64,000 nt of DNA from JBFJKD01 sp041601945 (GCA_041601945.1 JBFIHG010000006.1:24224-88223); one strand, 5' to 3'; shown: positions 36,451 to 46,727, counted from the first letter of the stretch. Notes: generated by a model from the letters alone, not told the origin. Numbers and translations are program-made.

Positions 36451-37665
36451 ATGCCAGTACCATCAACGCCACTATCAGCACGACAACTGGAACAAGCTTT
36501 TGCTGCGTTTAATCAGGTGTCGTCCGAGCTCGATGCCAGCTATCGAATTCTGCAAACCCGCGTGGCAGCTCTTACGGCGGAGTTGAACGAGACCCGTTCG
36601 CAACGCCTGCAGGAGCTGGCGGAAAAGGAGCAGCTGGCAAATCGTCTCGCATTGTTAATGGACGCGTTACCAGGCGCGGTGGTAGTGCTCGACGCAACCG
36701 GGCAGGTGCGGGAAGCTAATCGTGAAGCGTCGAATTTGCTAGGGGCTAACCCGGCGAACTGTAGCTGGCAAAATATTCTTGAACAAATAACCCAGGTGAG
36801 CACCCGCGACGGACAAGAATTAATGCTGCGCGACGGCCGTCGTTTGTCCCTGACACAACGATCCTTACCCGACGGCGATGAACGTCTGATACTCATCACC
36901 GACGTGACCGAATTGCACGCCTTGCAGGACGAGGTCAATCGGGAAAAACGCCTTTCGGCACTCGGTGAAATGGCGGCGCGACTCGCCCACCAGGTGCGCA
37001 CGCCACTCAGTTCGGCGCTGCTTTATATGGCACCCCTGTGCGGTACCGAGCTAACCAATGCAGAGCGTACACGTATCGCCAATAAAGTTCTTGATCGCCT
37101 GCGCCACATGGAAGCGTTGGTGGATAGCCTGTTGACATTCGTACGTGGCAGTTCTGCCAAATTTGAATTGGTGGCCTTGCCAACTTTGATCAAAGACGTC
37201 GTAGATGTCGTAGTGCCATTGATTGGTAGTCGCGGGGGCAGATTTAGCGCTCCTGCACACGTTCCAGACATACGTGTAATCGTTATCAAAGACGCCCTGG
37301 TAGGTGCCGTGCTGAATCTTATCACCAACGCTGCCGAAGCGGGCGAAGGCAAAAATAGTGTATCACTGCAATTAAAAAACGATGAAAAGCATATCGTATT
37401 TTGCGTGAGTGATAATGGCCCCGGTGTTACCGAAGATATTCGCGACCGTATTTTTGATCCATTTTTTACCACGCGCCCCCTGGGTACAGGGTTGGGTCTG
37501 GCGGTGGTCGCCATGACTGCACGCGCACACGGCGGCACGATAAATGTGCTGTCGCAGGCATCGGGGGGTGCTTTATTTGAACTGGCGATACCGATACGTG
37601 GCGATGGTAGTGCGCAACATTGTGTAGATTTCCGAGTGCGCCGTGAATGCACGACAACGCACTGA
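36451..37665 (+). CDS. fleS: Flagellar sensor histidine kinase FleS
   Basis: A soluble 404-residue histidine kinase. A helical N-terminus with a coiled coil is followed by a PAS domain (about 65-150, MDALPGAVVVLDATGQVREANREA). The HisKA box is ARLAHQVRTPLSSALL (His near residue 177). The ATPase domain has N-box NLITNAAEA, DNGPGV and GTGLGLAVV. No membrane segment is seen, as in FleS of Pseudomonas. It partners FleR, encoded next. Confidence 0.94.
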   Translation: MPVPSTPLSARQLEQAFAAFNQVSSELDASYRILQTRVAALTAELNETRSQRLQELAEKEQLANRLALLMDALPGAVVVLDATGQVREANREASNLLGANPANCSWQNILEQITQVSTRDGQELMLRDGRRLSLTQRSLPDGDERLILITDVTELHALQDEVNREKRLSALGEMAARLAHQVRTPLSSALLYMAPLCGTELTNAERTRIANKVLDRLRHMEALVDSLLTFVRGSSAKFELVALPTLIKDVVDVVVPLIGSRGGRFSAPAHVPDIRVIVIKDALVGAVLNLITNAAEAGEGKNSVSLQLKNDEKHIVFCVSDNGPGVTEDIRDRIFDPFFTTRPLGTGLGLAVVAMTARAHGGTINVLSQASGGALFELAIPIRGDGSAQHCVDFRVRRECTTTH

Positions 37666-37728
37666 CGTGGAGCGACAACGGCACCACACATGACAACGTC
37701 CGACAACAAACTAGCAACGGGTAATCGA

Positions 37729-39120
37729 ATGACTAAAAACAAAATATTGGTTGTGGAAGACGACGCCAGCCTACGCGAAGCGTTGTGCGAAACCCTGCAG
37801 ATGGCGGGATACGAAGTGGTTGACGCCGAGGACGGTAAAGCCGCGTTATCGATACTGGAAAGGGGCAATATCGGGCTGGTTATCAGCGACGTGCAGATGG
37901 CAGCAATGGACGGGCATGCGTTGTTGCGAGAAGTAAAAGCTCGTTGGCGGGAGTTGCCGGTAGTGTTGATGACGGCATACGGCAGTATCGAGCGCGCGGT
38001 TGCGGCAATGCGCGACGGTGCCGCGGATTATCTGGTTAAGCCCTTCGAGGCGCAGGTGTTAATCGAAATGGTGTCGCGTTTTATGGTGGCAAAGGGCGAG
38101 GAAACCTCCAGCATTATCGCCGCGGATCCGTGCACCAGAGAAATGGTGGAATTGGCAACCCGGGTGGCTGGTAGTGACGCCACTGTCATGATCAGTGGTG
38201 AATCGGGCACCGGTAAAGAAGTGTTTGCACGTTTGATACATCAGCTGTCGCCGCGCCGCAAAGCGCCTTTCAAGGCACTTAATTGTGCGGCAATTCCGGA
38301 AACCATGCTTGAGTCAATGCTGTTCGGATACGAAAAAGGCGCGTTTACCGGCGCTTATCAAACCCGTGTGGGGAGTTTCGAGCAGGCCCAGGGCGGCACT
38401 TTGTTACTCGACGAAATTTCGGAAATGGATATAGGGCTACAGGCAAAGTTGCTCCGGGTTCTCCAGGAGCGGGAGGTGGAGCGACTCGGTGGGCAGCACC
38501 CTATCAAACTTGATGTACGGGTTTTAGCAACCACTAACCGCAATCTTCGCGTCGAAGTGGAGCAAGGGCGTTTCCGCGAAGATCTGTTCTATCGGCTCAA
38601 CGTATTTCCGTTGAACGTCGCGCCGTTGCGCGACCGGCGTGACGATATCGTGCCTCTGGCGGAAAGTTTTGTGGCGAATTTTGCCACTCCGGGTGTGGGC
38701 ACGGTGATTGCCGAAGAAGCCAAACAAAAATTGTTCAGCCATGGTTGGCCGGGCAATATTCGCGAATTACAGAATGTAGTCCAGCGCGCATTAATTTTGG
38801 CGGTGGGTCATACCATCCGGTCCGAAGATATTCGCTTTGCGGAAACTGTGCGCAACATTGAACGCGACACCGCTCCTGCCGTGAATAGTCACTACAGATC
38901 CGCGCAGGTTGCTACCGATGCAAGCATCGGTGCGGAGCGCGCGCTAGGCAATGACCTGCGCAATCGGGAACAACAGTTAATTCTCGATGCGTTGTGCGCC
39001 GAGCGCGGGCGGCGCAAAGAAACCGCCGAGCGGCTGGGTATTAGTCCGCGCACGCTGCGCTACAAACTCGCTAAATTGCGGGATGAAGGGGTGCGTTTAC
39101 CGGCGGCGGTTGGCGCCTGA
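37729..39120 (+). CDS. fleR: Flagellar response regulator FleR (sigma54 activator)
   Basis: A NtrC-type regulator of about 463 residues. The receiver domain has the phospho-acceptor in LVISDVQMAAMDGH. The AAA+ domain has GESGTGKE, GAFTGAY and LLLDEISEM, and a C-terminal Fis-type helix-turn-helix (RKETAERLGISPRTLRYKL) ends the protein. The ATG at 37729 (MTKNKILVVEDD) fits the family; an ATG at 37690 adds 13 residues. It activates class III sigma54 promoters in the Pseudomonas model. Confidence 0.95.
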   Translation: MTKNKILVVEDDASLREALCETLQMAGYEVVDAEDGKAALSILERGNIGLVISDVQMAAMDGHALLREVKARWRELPVVLMTAYGSIERAVAAMRDGAADYLVKPFEAQVLIEMVSRFMVAKGEETSSIIAADPCTREMVELATRVAGSDATVMISGESGTGKEVFARLIHQLSPRRKAPFKALNCAAIPETMLESMLFGYEKGAFTGAYQTRVGSFEQAQGGTLLLDEISEMDIGLQAKLLRVLQEREVERLGGQHPIKLDVRVLATTNRNLRVEVEQGRFREDLFYRLNVFPLNVAPLRDRRDDIVPLAESFVANFATPGVGTVIAEEAKQKLFSHGWPGNIRELQNVVQRALILAVGHTIRSEDIRFAETVRNIERDTAPAVNSHYRSAQVATDASIGAERALGNDLRNREQQLILDALCAERGRRKETAERLGISPRTLRYKLAKLRDEGVRLPAAVGA

Positions 39121-39154
39121 TTAATCTTGATAGCAGTTGGCTGCGGAGACAATG

Positions 39155-39475
39155 ATGAGTCAGATGGAAATTAACCAGGTACTGGCGCAAATGCGTGTGC
39201 TTACAGCGGCAGTGGGTAGCGATAAAACCGCGGAAGTCGGTGTGGCAAACGGGGTAGACTTTGGGCAGTTACTCGCTAAATCTATCGATCGCGTGAGCGA
39301 AACCCAAACTAGCGCCAGTGCGTTGACACAGGCATTTGAACGTGGCGCAGCCAATGTCGATCTTCCCGAAGTGATGGTCGCGTTGCAAAAAGCTAACGTG
39401 TCATTTCAGGCCATTACCCAGGTCCGCAATCGCCTGTTATCGGCCTATCAGGATGTTATGAATATGCAGGTGTGA
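39155..39475 (+). CDS. fliE: Hook-basal body protein FliE
   Basis: FliE joins the MS ring to the rod. From the ATG at 39155 it is 106 residues. The C-terminus NVDLPEVMVALQKANVSFQAITQVRNRLLSAYQDVMNMQV is typical. A GGAG ribosome-binding site lies six nt upstream of this ATG; the ATG at 39152 is too close to it. No good sigma54 site is visible in the short gap after fleR, so transcription may come from within or upstream of fleR. Confidence 0.93.
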   Translation: MSQMEINQVLAQMRVLTAAVGSDKTAEVGVANGVDFGQLLAKSIDRVSETQTSASALTQAFERGAANVDLPEVMVALQKANVSFQAITQVRNRLLSAYQDVMNMQV

Positions 39476-39563
39476 CGGTGCATAAATCTAAATTGAGCTG
39501 AATGCACATAAAAATTAACCCGACGACTATTTTTTTGGTACAGGATTTGAACAGGTCAACACG

Positions 39564-41189
39564 ATGGCACTGATAGATAAAGGCAGCGTTTTGCAGCAAT
39601 TTATGGGCTTCACACGGCTGCCAGTGTTTAGACAACTGGGCTTAATGCTTGGGCTGGCCGCCAGCGTGTCTCTTGGCATCATGATTGTTTCGTGGTCCCA
39701 GGAACCGGACTACACGCCGTTATTTGTCGGTCTTGGCACGGCGGACGCATCGCGGGTGGTACAAATACTGGATCAGTCGAAGGTGCGTTATCGCATCAAC
39801 GGAGGCACAGTTACTGTGCCGGTTGCGCAGGTGCACGAACTACGACTCAAGCTAGCCAGCGAAGGACTGCCCCGGGGTGACGTGCAGGGTTACGAACTGC
39901 TGGATGGCGAACAAAAATTCGGCGCCAGCAGTTTTATGGAAACCAGCCGTTACAATCGGGCCCTGGAAGGGGAGCTATCGAAATCCGTCGCCACCCTGGA
40001 TGGGGTACAAAACGCGCGCGTGCACCTGGCTATTCCCAAACAGTCAGTATTCGTACGCAAGGGCAACAAACCTAGCGCGTCGATTCTTGTGAATCTTTAT
40101 CCAGGCAAGGAACTCAGCGATTCCCAGGTTTCCGGTGTGGTACATCTGGTCGCTTCCAGTGTGCCCGATATGGACACTGAAGATGTGACGTTGATCGATC
40201 AAAAGGGTCGCCTGCTAACCACGGCAACCGCGAATTCTCCCCTGGGCATGAGTAGCGAGCAGTTACGTTTCTCGCGCACCGTTGAGCAAGATTACATCAA
40301 CCGCATCATGAATATCCTCGCACCCATCGTTGGTGCGGACCGGGTTAATGCCGAGGTGACTGCGGACATCGACTTTACAGCTACAGAGCGAACCAGTGAA
40401 AGCTACGCGCCGGACAAAATTACCATGCGCAGCGAGCAGACGCTGGAGGAAGGAAATAGTGGTGGCCGCGCCTCCGGCGTACCCGGTGCATTGACCAATC
40501 AGCCCCCTGCTGCGGGGACGCTGTCGGAGCAGGAAGACGGTAATGAAGAATCGTCTGCGGCTAACCTGTTCACCAGCAAAAGCGCCACCCGCAATTACGA
40601 AGTGGATCGCACCATCAGCCATGTGCGCGAAACCCCTGGGTCGATACGTCGCCTGTCGGTTGCGGTGGTACTCGATTATCGGGATGAAATTGACGACGAA
40701 GGCAATGTCACCCGCGTGCCGTTGCCAGCGGATGAACTTGAGCGGCTGAACAGCTTGGTCAAGGATGCGGTGGGTTTTAACGCGACCCGCAACGACAGTG
40801 TCAATCTGGTGAATGTGTCCTTTCGCGAACCGGATTTACTGGAACCATTACCCGATAGTCCCTTTTGGGAAAAACCCTGGTTAGTGCCTTTCGGTAAGCA
40901 GTTGCTGGGCTGGGGTGCCGTACTGTTATTAATCCTTGGTGTGCTGCGCCCGGTACTGGCGAGCCTCGCCAAAGAGGGCGCGGCGCCACGTCGACTCGAA
41001 CACGGGGAAGCGCTGGAGGGACAAATTCAATTAAGTGCAGACCAGGTTAATTTAAGTGGCGCTGGCATGGCAGCGCTGCCGGGCAGTGTGGGTTATGCAC
41101 AACAGTTGGCGATGGCCCAGTCGTTGGTAAATCAGGATCCGAAACGGGTGGCACAGGTGATGAAAGGATGGGTCGGCGCCGATGAATGA
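39564..41189 (+). CDS. fliF: MS-ring protein FliF
   Basis: FliF forms the inner-membrane MS ring. The 541-residue protein has two membrane helices (about 25-45, LGLMLGLAASVSLGIMIVSW; and about 443-463) flanking a large periplasmic region with ring-building motifs (PDYTPLFVGL, ARVHLAIPKQSVFVR). The cytoplasmic C-terminus binds FliG. It overlaps fliG by eight bases. Confidence 0.96.
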   Translation: MALIDKGSVLQQFMGFTRLPVFRQLGLMLGLAASVSLGIMIVSWSQEPDYTPLFVGLGTADASRVVQILDQSKVRYRINGGTVTVPVAQVHELRLKLASEGLPRGDVQGYELLDGEQKFGASSFMETSRYNRALEGELSKSVATLDGVQNARVHLAIPKQSVFVRKGNKPSASILVNLYPGKELSDSQVSGVVHLVASSVPDMDTEDVTLIDQKGRLLTTATANSPLGMSSEQLRFSRTVEQDYINRIMNILAPIVGADRVNAEVTADIDFTATERTSESYAPDKITMRSEQTLEEGNSGGRASGVPGALTNQPPAAGTLSEQEDGNEESSAANLFTSKSATRNYEVDRTISHVRETPGSIRRLSVAVVLDYRDEIDDEGNVTRVPLPADELERLNSLVKDAVGFNATRNDSVNLVNVSFREPDLLEPLPDSPFWEKPWLVPFGKQLLGWGAVLLLILGVLRPVLASLAKEGAAPRRLEHGEALEGQIQLSADQVNLSGAGMAALPGSVGYAQQLAMAQSLVNQDPKRVAQVMKGWVGADE

Positions 41190-42192
41190 TGAAGTCCGTG
41201 AATTAAAAGGTTCGAGCAAGGCGGCGGTTTTTCTGCTGGGTTTGGGTGAGCAATCGGCGGCTGAAGTGTTGCGCCATATGGGGCCTAAAGAGGTGCAGAA
41301 AGTGGGTGCAGCGATGGCCAGCCTGAAGGATATTTCCAACCGTCAGGTACAAAGTGTGGTGGCATCGTTCACCAGCGAAGCGAACGCGCTAAGTTCCCTC
41401 GGCGTAGGGACCGAGGACTACGTGCGCAACGTGATGGTACAGGCCCTCGGGGAACAGCGTGCCAAGGGCGTTATCAATCGCGTCCTGCTGGGGCGCGATT
41501 CCAAAGGCATCGAGTCTTTGAAGTGGATGGAAGCGCGCGCGGTGGCCAGTGTTATTCGTGCCGAACACCCGCAAATCATCGCGATTGTTCTGGCCTATCT
41601 GGACAGTGATCATGCTGCGGAAGTGTTGAAATGTCTGCCGGAAAAAATTCGCGCCGACGCAATGCTGCGCATCGCACGTCTGGATACGATACACCCTTCC
41701 GCGCTGACGGAACTCGACGATATTCTGGAAAAACAATTTTCCGGCGCGAATAACAGTCAGGTGTCCAATGTCGGTGGCGCCAAGACTGCGGCAAAAATTC
41801 TTGCGTTACTGGATGGCGAAACCGAAAGCAGCATTTCCGAAAGCATTCAAGCGATCGATAAAGATCTGGGCGATCGCATTCGCGATTTGATGTTCGTCTT
41901 CGATAACCTGCTGGCGCTCGATGATCGCGGTGTGCAGCGTCTGTTGCGTGAGGTTAGCTCAGATATTCTGGTGCTGGCCCTCAAAGGTGCTGATGCACCG
42001 ATGCAGGACAAGATTTTCAACAATATGTCGAAACGGGCTGCAGAGATGCTCAGGGAGGATCTGGAAAGTCGTGGACCGGTGCGGTTGAGCGAAGTCGAAA
42101 CAGCTCAGAAAGAAATTTTAGCCGTCGCCAGTCGTTTGTCGGAGGAAGGTGAAATCATGCTGGGTAACAAAGGAGGGGAACAATTTGTCTAA
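41182..42192 (+). CDS. fliG: Rotor switch protein FliG
   Basis: FliG is the torque-generating rotor protein, 336 residues. Family markers are KAAVFLLGLGEQSAAEVLRHM, ILAYLDSDHAAEVL-like sequence (VLAYLDSDHAAEVLKCLPE), EHPQ in RAEHPQIIAIV, and the C-terminal charged torque helix DDRGVQRLLREVSSDILVLAL. It overlaps fliF at the start and fliH at the end. Confidence 0.96.
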   Translation: MNDEVRELKGSSKAAVFLLGLGEQSAAEVLRHMGPKEVQKVGAAMASLKDISNRQVQSVVASFTSEANALSSLGVGTEDYVRNVMVQALGEQRAKGVINRVLLGRDSKGIESLKWMEARAVASVIRAEHPQIIAIVLAYLDSDHAAEVLKCLPEKIRADAMLRIARLDTIHPSALTELDDILEKQFSGANNSQVSNVGGAKTAAKILALLDGETESSISESIQAIDKDLGDRIRDLMFVFDNLLALDDRGVQRLLREVSSDILVLALKGADAPMQDKIFNNMSKRAAEMLREDLESRGPVRLSEVETAQKEILAVASRLSEEGEIMLGNKGGEQFV

Positions 42193-42793
42193 AATTATCA
42201 GCGGTGAAAATGCCTTGAAACTCGCGGTTTGGGAGACACCTATGGTCGATCCTGAGAAAAGCCGCGGCCCATTAACTCAGGAACAACTCGACGCCGTTTA
42301 TCGCCAGACACGGGAAGAAGGTTATGCCGCGGGTCATCGCGACGGCCTGGCGGCGGCGCGGGAAGAAATGCTGGCCAAGGGACGGGGAATAACGCGACTG
42401 CTAAACGCGTTTGTACGACCGTTTGAACAACTCGACGAGACGGTGGAAGATGAGTTGGTATTACTGGCCACCAAGGTGGCGCAGCAACTTATTCGCCGTG
42501 AGTTGCGTATCGATCCACAACTGATAATCGACACCGTGCACGAGGCGGTGGCGGCGCTATCTGACTCTGCCAGCCATATTGAAGTACAGCTTCACCCCGA
42601 AGACGCAGTGCTAATGCGCATCGCGATTCCAGGTGAAGAGGAGCGCGGTTGGCGCATTATAGAAAACGCTCACCTGAGTCGTGGCGACTGTCGGGTCGCC
42701 AGCAGCGAAGCGACCGTCGACGCAACACTTACGGCGCGGCTCGACAGTATTTGCGACGCGCTGTTGCACGCAGGTCTTGAGCCAGCTCATTGA
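42185..42793 (+). CDS. fliH: Flagellar assembly protein FliH (TTG start)
   Basis: FliH is the stator-like regulator of the FliI ATPase in the export apparatus. I place the start at the TTG at 42185 because a strong AGGAGGGG site (42171-42178) lies at ideal distance and the upstream ATG in this frame is deep inside fliG. The product is 202 residues, with the helical glycine-rich segment REEGYAAGHRDGLAAAREE and a C-terminal domain (VAQQLIRRELRIDPQLIIDTVHEA). It overlaps fliG by eight bases. Confidence 0.88.
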   Translation: MSKIISGENALKLAVWETPMVDPEKSRGPLTQEQLDAVYRQTREEGYAAGHRDGLAAAREEMLAKGRGITRLLNAFVRPFEQLDETVEDELVLLATKVAQQLIRRELRIDPQLIIDTVHEAVAALSDSASHIEVQLHPEDAVLMRIAIPGEEERGWRIIENAHLSRGDCRVASSEATVDATLTARLDSICDALLHAGLEPAH

Positions 42794-42795
42794 AT

Positions 42796-44163
42796 ATGTC
42801 GCCGAGCAACGCCGCCAGCGAACCCACTGCGCATTTCGGGGCAAGGCTTGCCAAACGCCGCGACAGCCTGGTGGCGGCGCCTCCGCCGGCGGTGGAAGGC
42901 AAGGTGGTGCGCATGGTGGGTCTGACTATTGAGGCGGTGGGTTGTCACGCGCCCATTGGCGGTCGCTGCCATATTATTACCCCCGAGGGTCGCCAGATCG
43001 AGGCGGAGGTGGTGGGGTTTGGCAACAACCGGCTATTTTTGATGCCCATCAGTCCGGTGACAGGTTTAACCCCGGATTCACTGGTGGTGCCGATGCGCGG
43101 TAGCCACAGCGTGGCGGCGGGAGAAGATTTACTGGGCAGAGTAATCGATGGTAGTGGTCAACCACTGGATCGGCTCGGCCCCATGCGTACGCCAGACCGG
43201 CTGCCATTGCAGGGCCGTGCGATCAACCCCCTGGATCGCAAACCGATACGTGAACCCCTGGATATCGGTGTGCGCGCCATTAATAGTTTACTGGCGATCG
43301 GTCGCGGCCAACGCATTGGCTTATTTGCTGGCAGCGGTGTGGGTAAAAGTACTCTGCTGGGCATGATGGCGCGCAATACCGATGCGGATGTCATTGTGGT
43401 TGCATTAATTGGCGAGCGGGGCCGTGAGGTCCAGGAGTTCGTTACGGAAATTTTAGGCCCTGGCGGACTCAAACGCGCCGTGGTGGTTGCCGCGCCCGCC
43501 GATGATTTGCCCCTGATGCGATTGCATGGTGCCTGGCGCGCCACCGCGATCGCGGAATATTTTCGCGACCGTGGACAGCATGTGCTGCTGGTAATGGACT
43601 CTCTGACACGCTTTGCTCAGGCGCAACGGGAGGTCGCGCTCGCCATTGGTGAGCCACCGGTCAGCAAGGGCTATCCGCCCTCAGTATTCGCCCGCCTGCC
43701 ACAGTTAGTAGAGCGCTCCGGCAATTGCGGAAGTGGTTCCATCACCGGTATTTACACCGTGCTGGTGGAGGGCGATGATCACAACGATCCGGTGGTCGAT
43801 GCGGCGCGGGCGATTCTCGATGGCCACATCGTGTTGTCGCGATCTATTGCCGAGCGGGGTCGTTTTCCGGCCATTGACGTCGACCGCTCGGTGAGTCGTC
43901 TGATGAATGTATTGGTAACACCGCGACAGTCCCAGCTGGCCCGTGAAGTCAAAGCGCTGTCTGCCATCTATCAACAGAATCTGGATCTGATCAGCGTGGG
44001 TGCCTATCAGGCAGGCACTGATCAACGAATTGATCTGGCGATCGCCAGCCACTCCCAGCTGGAGAACTTTATCAGCCAGAATACACACGAAGCTGTCAAT
44101 TGTGGACAGAGCCAGCTGGCTCTGGAGCAGCTCGTTCAGCTAATACAAAGTGCGGCACACTGA
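42796..44163 (+). CDS. fliI: Flagellum-specific ATPase FliI
   Basis: FliI is the F1-beta-like ATPase that energises substrate unloading for type III export. Walker A is AGSGVGKST (near residue 180) and Walker B lies in VLLVMDSLTRFAQAQREVALAIGEPP, a family hallmark. The product is about 455 residues. A TTG two codons earlier, overlapping the fliH stop, is an alternative start. Confidence 0.96.
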   Translation: MSPSNAASEPTAHFGARLAKRRDSLVAAPPPAVEGKVVRMVGLTIEAVGCHAPIGGRCHIITPEGRQIEAEVVGFGNNRLFLMPISPVTGLTPDSLVVPMRGSHSVAAGEDLLGRVIDGSGQPLDRLGPMRTPDRLPLQGRAINPLDRKPIREPLDIGVRAINSLLAIGRGQRIGLFAGSGVGKSTLLGMMARNTDADVIVVALIGERGREVQEFVTEILGPGGLKRAVVVAAPADDLPLMRLHGAWRATAIAEYFRDRGQHVLLVMDSLTRFAQAQREVALAIGEPPVSKGYPPSVFARLPQLVERSGNCGSGSITGIYTVLVEGDDHNDPVVDAARAILDGHIVLSRSIAERGRFPAIDVDRSVSRLMNVLVTPRQSQLAREVKALSAIYQQNLDLISVGAYQAGTDQRIDLAIASHSQLENFISQNTHEAVNCGQSQLALEQLVQLIQSAAH

Positions 44164-44229
44164 CGTCGTGGGCAATGCTCCGGGCCAGCGTAAATTTTGC
44201 TGCATAAACCGCGGCAAGGGGCGGAATGA

Positions 44230-44733
44230 ATGTTGGCTCCTGCCAACCTGTGGCCACGCACGCCCAGCGTTTCGGTGCGGCGTACCATGAGTCGGGCGGG
44301 ACGGTTGGATAACATCACCGGTATTGCCCGGCACCGGGAAAATAATGCGGCGCGGGTTATGGTTGAACATCGCCAGCGGGTTGCGAGCCACCAGGCACGC
44401 CAGAGTCAGTTAGAGGGTTTTCTGCAGGAGTATCAACGGCGTTTGCAGGAGGATGCGCAGCGCGGTGTGCAGGTGGCCCAGTTACAAAACTATCAACTGT
44501 TTATACAGAAATTGACTCAGGCTGTGCAGCGCCAGGCCAAAGAAGTACAACGTTGTTGTGCCGAGCTGGAGACGCGACGTCAGCAGTGGTTAGAGTGTCG
44601 GCAGGCAGCGGATTCACTGTCGAAGGTAGCAGAGCGGCGGCGAATACAAGAACAGCAGGAGGGCCACCGTCGGGAACAGCGGGAAGCGGATGATCGACCA
44701 AGGATGCTGGACGGCGATAGTGGCTGGCGATAG
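44230..44733 (+). CDS. fliJ: Flagellar export protein FliJ
   Basis: FliJ is the coiled-coil stalk of the FliI hexamer. The protein is highly helical and rich in Gln, Arg and Glu (QLEGFLQEYQRRLQEDAQRG). The ATG at 44230 has an AAGGGG site at 8 nt and gives 167 residues. The ATG at 44287 would give 148 residues, closer to the usual length, but has a weak ribosome-binding site. It lies between fliI and fliK, as expected. Confidence 0.85.
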   Translation: MLAPANLWPRTPSVSVRRTMSRAGRLDNITGIARHRENNAARVMVEHRQRVASHQARQSQLEGFLQEYQRRLQEDAQRGVQVAQLQNYQLFIQKLTQAVQRQAKEVQRCCAELETRRQQWLECRQAADSLSKVAERRRIQEQQEGHRREQREADDRPRMLDGDSGWR

Positions 44734-44931
44734 TTGGGTTTAGAGCAGGTATTTTCGCTGGGGGAACAACTCTGCTGGTGATAAATCCGTCTTTCAGTGC
44801 TCTTGTCTGCCTACCTTGGCGCGTCTTTTGCTTATTGTCTTGTGAGGGGCCAGCTTTGTGAAAGGCTGGTCCGGTGCAGGACGAAATTAGTCAGATACCC
44901 GCTGATCGATTGCTACATAGACAGGACAGCC

Positions 44932-46464
44932 ATGGCCCATTCCCCCGGTGTTCAATTATTGACGACGCCGTCCCCATCGGGGACAGGTCGATCTCCTGCA
45001 AGCGACGGCGCTGCGGGCGCTAACCAATTTCGTTCCGACTTTGCCGCGCAGCTTCAGGGTGGGGCGCAGGGCGCTGTTTCCCGGGACGCTGGTACAGCGC
45101 ATGGACGCCCCGCAGGGGCGACTGTCACACATCCACCAGCGCCCAATCAGGTCGTGCCAGCTACCCTAGATTCCCCGGGGGAGGGGGTGAAGGTATCTCA
45201 GGTACGTTCAGTAGCGACACTAACGACGGAGTTTCATCACCCTGTTAGTGTCCAGTTGGTTAATGGACTTTTGAATGAAGGGCAAATTTCAACCGGGGGC
45301 ACCAGTTTGCCGCGCCCTGGCAACAGTCTGCCGCCTTTTACTGATGCGCATGGCAATACCCTGCTGATCGGCGACCTGCTATCGGAACCGTCCAGCGACG
45401 GGCCAGACGGCACCGAGGCCACGCCGCTCGCGGCACCTTTTCAGGCGCTGCCCGACCAGCCAGAACCCGCACAACAGATCGTAATATCCTTATCTGGCGA
45501 TAGAGCAGTGTTAGCGAATGCCGACGCAGATGCAGATGCAGAGCCAAATCCGGCGTCCGTGGTAGCGCCAACCGAGGCAGATAACCTGGCCCAGAGCGTA
45601 ATAACCCCCGGACTGGAGCGCGTGGTCCCGGCTCTTTTCAAAGGGGCGTTCGATAATTCGCCCCACGCCGGGAAAATTCGCGAACATCTGCAAACAGTAC
45701 CCGGTGGCAAACTAACGTCCGTGCCACTCCCCGACGCTGTACCCTCCGGCTTGCTCAAATCCGCGGCTCCAGGCGCGCTCGTAACAGACGGGGAGGCGCT
45801 GGCCGAAGCCCCTGTAGCGATTGCGGATACGAAATTCGATTTAGGCGCTAAAGTGAGCGGCGAGCTCGGCTTGACCGCAACCGCTGGTAATGCCGGAAAT
45901 ACCACTGTTACCAATCTGCTCGCCAGCTTAACATCTGCTGCCGCGCCACCTGCTGCGGCTGGCGCGTTTACACCGTTCGCATTACAGCTGGGGGATGCTG
46001 TGCCTGGCAATATCCCTACACTGGCATTACACACGCCTGCGGGCACCCCGGGCTGGACCGGCGAGTTGGGCAACCAGATTCGCTGGCTGCTGGAGCGCAA
46101 TGGGCAGGTTGCAGAGTTACGCCTCAATCCCGCGGAACTGGGCAGCGTAGACGTCAGGCTTAGCAAGGACGGCGACAACACCAACGTAATGTTCTACACG
46201 ACCAACAGCCACGCGCGGGAATTACTCGAAGCGGCGTTGCCGCGGCTGCGGGACATGTTCGCCGCCCAGGGTGTGAATCTGGGTGAGGCCAATGTGTCCG
46301 AGCAATCGCTGGCGCAGCACCATGAGTCTCAGCACGCACAGAACCAGGGTGGTGATACATCGCGCCGCAATGGCATCCACGCCAACGCGGACATTATCCG
46401 AGACGAAAGCATGATTGCCTCCACCGTTACCTTAACGCAGGGGTTGATTGATTATTACGTTTAG
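44932..46464 (+). CDS. fliK: Hook-length control protein FliK
   Basis: FliK is the molecular ruler that measures the hook and switches export specificity. The 510-residue protein is low-complexity, rich in Ala, Pro and Thr, for about 380 residues. The conserved C-terminal domain follows (LRLNPAELGSVDVRLSKDG and LRDMFAAQGVNLGEANV). The frame runs further upstream, but the ATG at 44932 with an AGGA site fits. A terminator follows 100 nt later. Confidence 0.9.
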   Translation: MAHSPGVQLLTTPSPSGTGRSPASDGAAGANQFRSDFAAQLQGGAQGAVSRDAGTAHGRPAGATVTHPPAPNQVVPATLDSPGEGVKVSQVRSVATLTTEFHHPVSVQLVNGLLNEGQISTGGTSLPRPGNSLPPFTDAHGNTLLIGDLLSEPSSDGPDGTEATPLAAPFQALPDQPEPAQQIVISLSGDRAVLANADADADAEPNPASVVAPTEADNLAQSVITPGLERVVPALFKGAFDNSPHAGKIREHLQTVPGGKLTSVPLPDAVPSGLLKSAAPGALVTDGEALAEAPVAIADTKFDLGAKVSGELGLTATAGNAGNTTVTNLLASLTSAAAPPAAAGAFTPFALQLGDAVPGNIPTLALHTPAGTPGWTGELGNQIRWLLERNGQVAELRLNPAELGSVDVRLSKDGDNTNVMFYTTNSHARELLEAALPRLRDMFAAQGVNLGEANVSEQSLAQHHESQHAQNQGGDTSRRNGIHANADIIRDESMIASTVTLTQGLIDYYV

Positions 46465-46564
46465 GCAGGGGTACTGCGCAGGTAGTGGACCCCATCGCGT
46501 GCCGCGCCGCGAACAGTGCCACAGTTTTCGATCTTGACGTCACTATCCAGTCGTTGAGTTTTTG

Positions 46565-46593
46565 AGGGAGCGACCCGGTCGCTCCCTTTTTTT
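46565..46593 (+). terminator. Intrinsic terminator after fliK
   Basis: A perfect 9-bp stem (GGGAGCGAC / GTCGCTCCC), a 3-nt loop and a run of seven T. Confidence 0.93.
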
Positions 46594-46727
46594 ATACGTA
46601 CAGCTTTTGTACAGGCAGTCATTTTTTTCGTCGATTTTCCGCCATCCGCCCGGTTGTACGCCGTCAATGTTTTGGCAAATAAATAATGATCTCGTTTAAC
46701 TCCATGATTTCAATTATTAAATTGGAG

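Noticed and set aside
39536..39551. TGGTAC-AGGAT-TTGAA as a sigma54 promoter of fliF
   Set aside because: The -12 element lacks GC and the start site would be almost at the fliF ATG.
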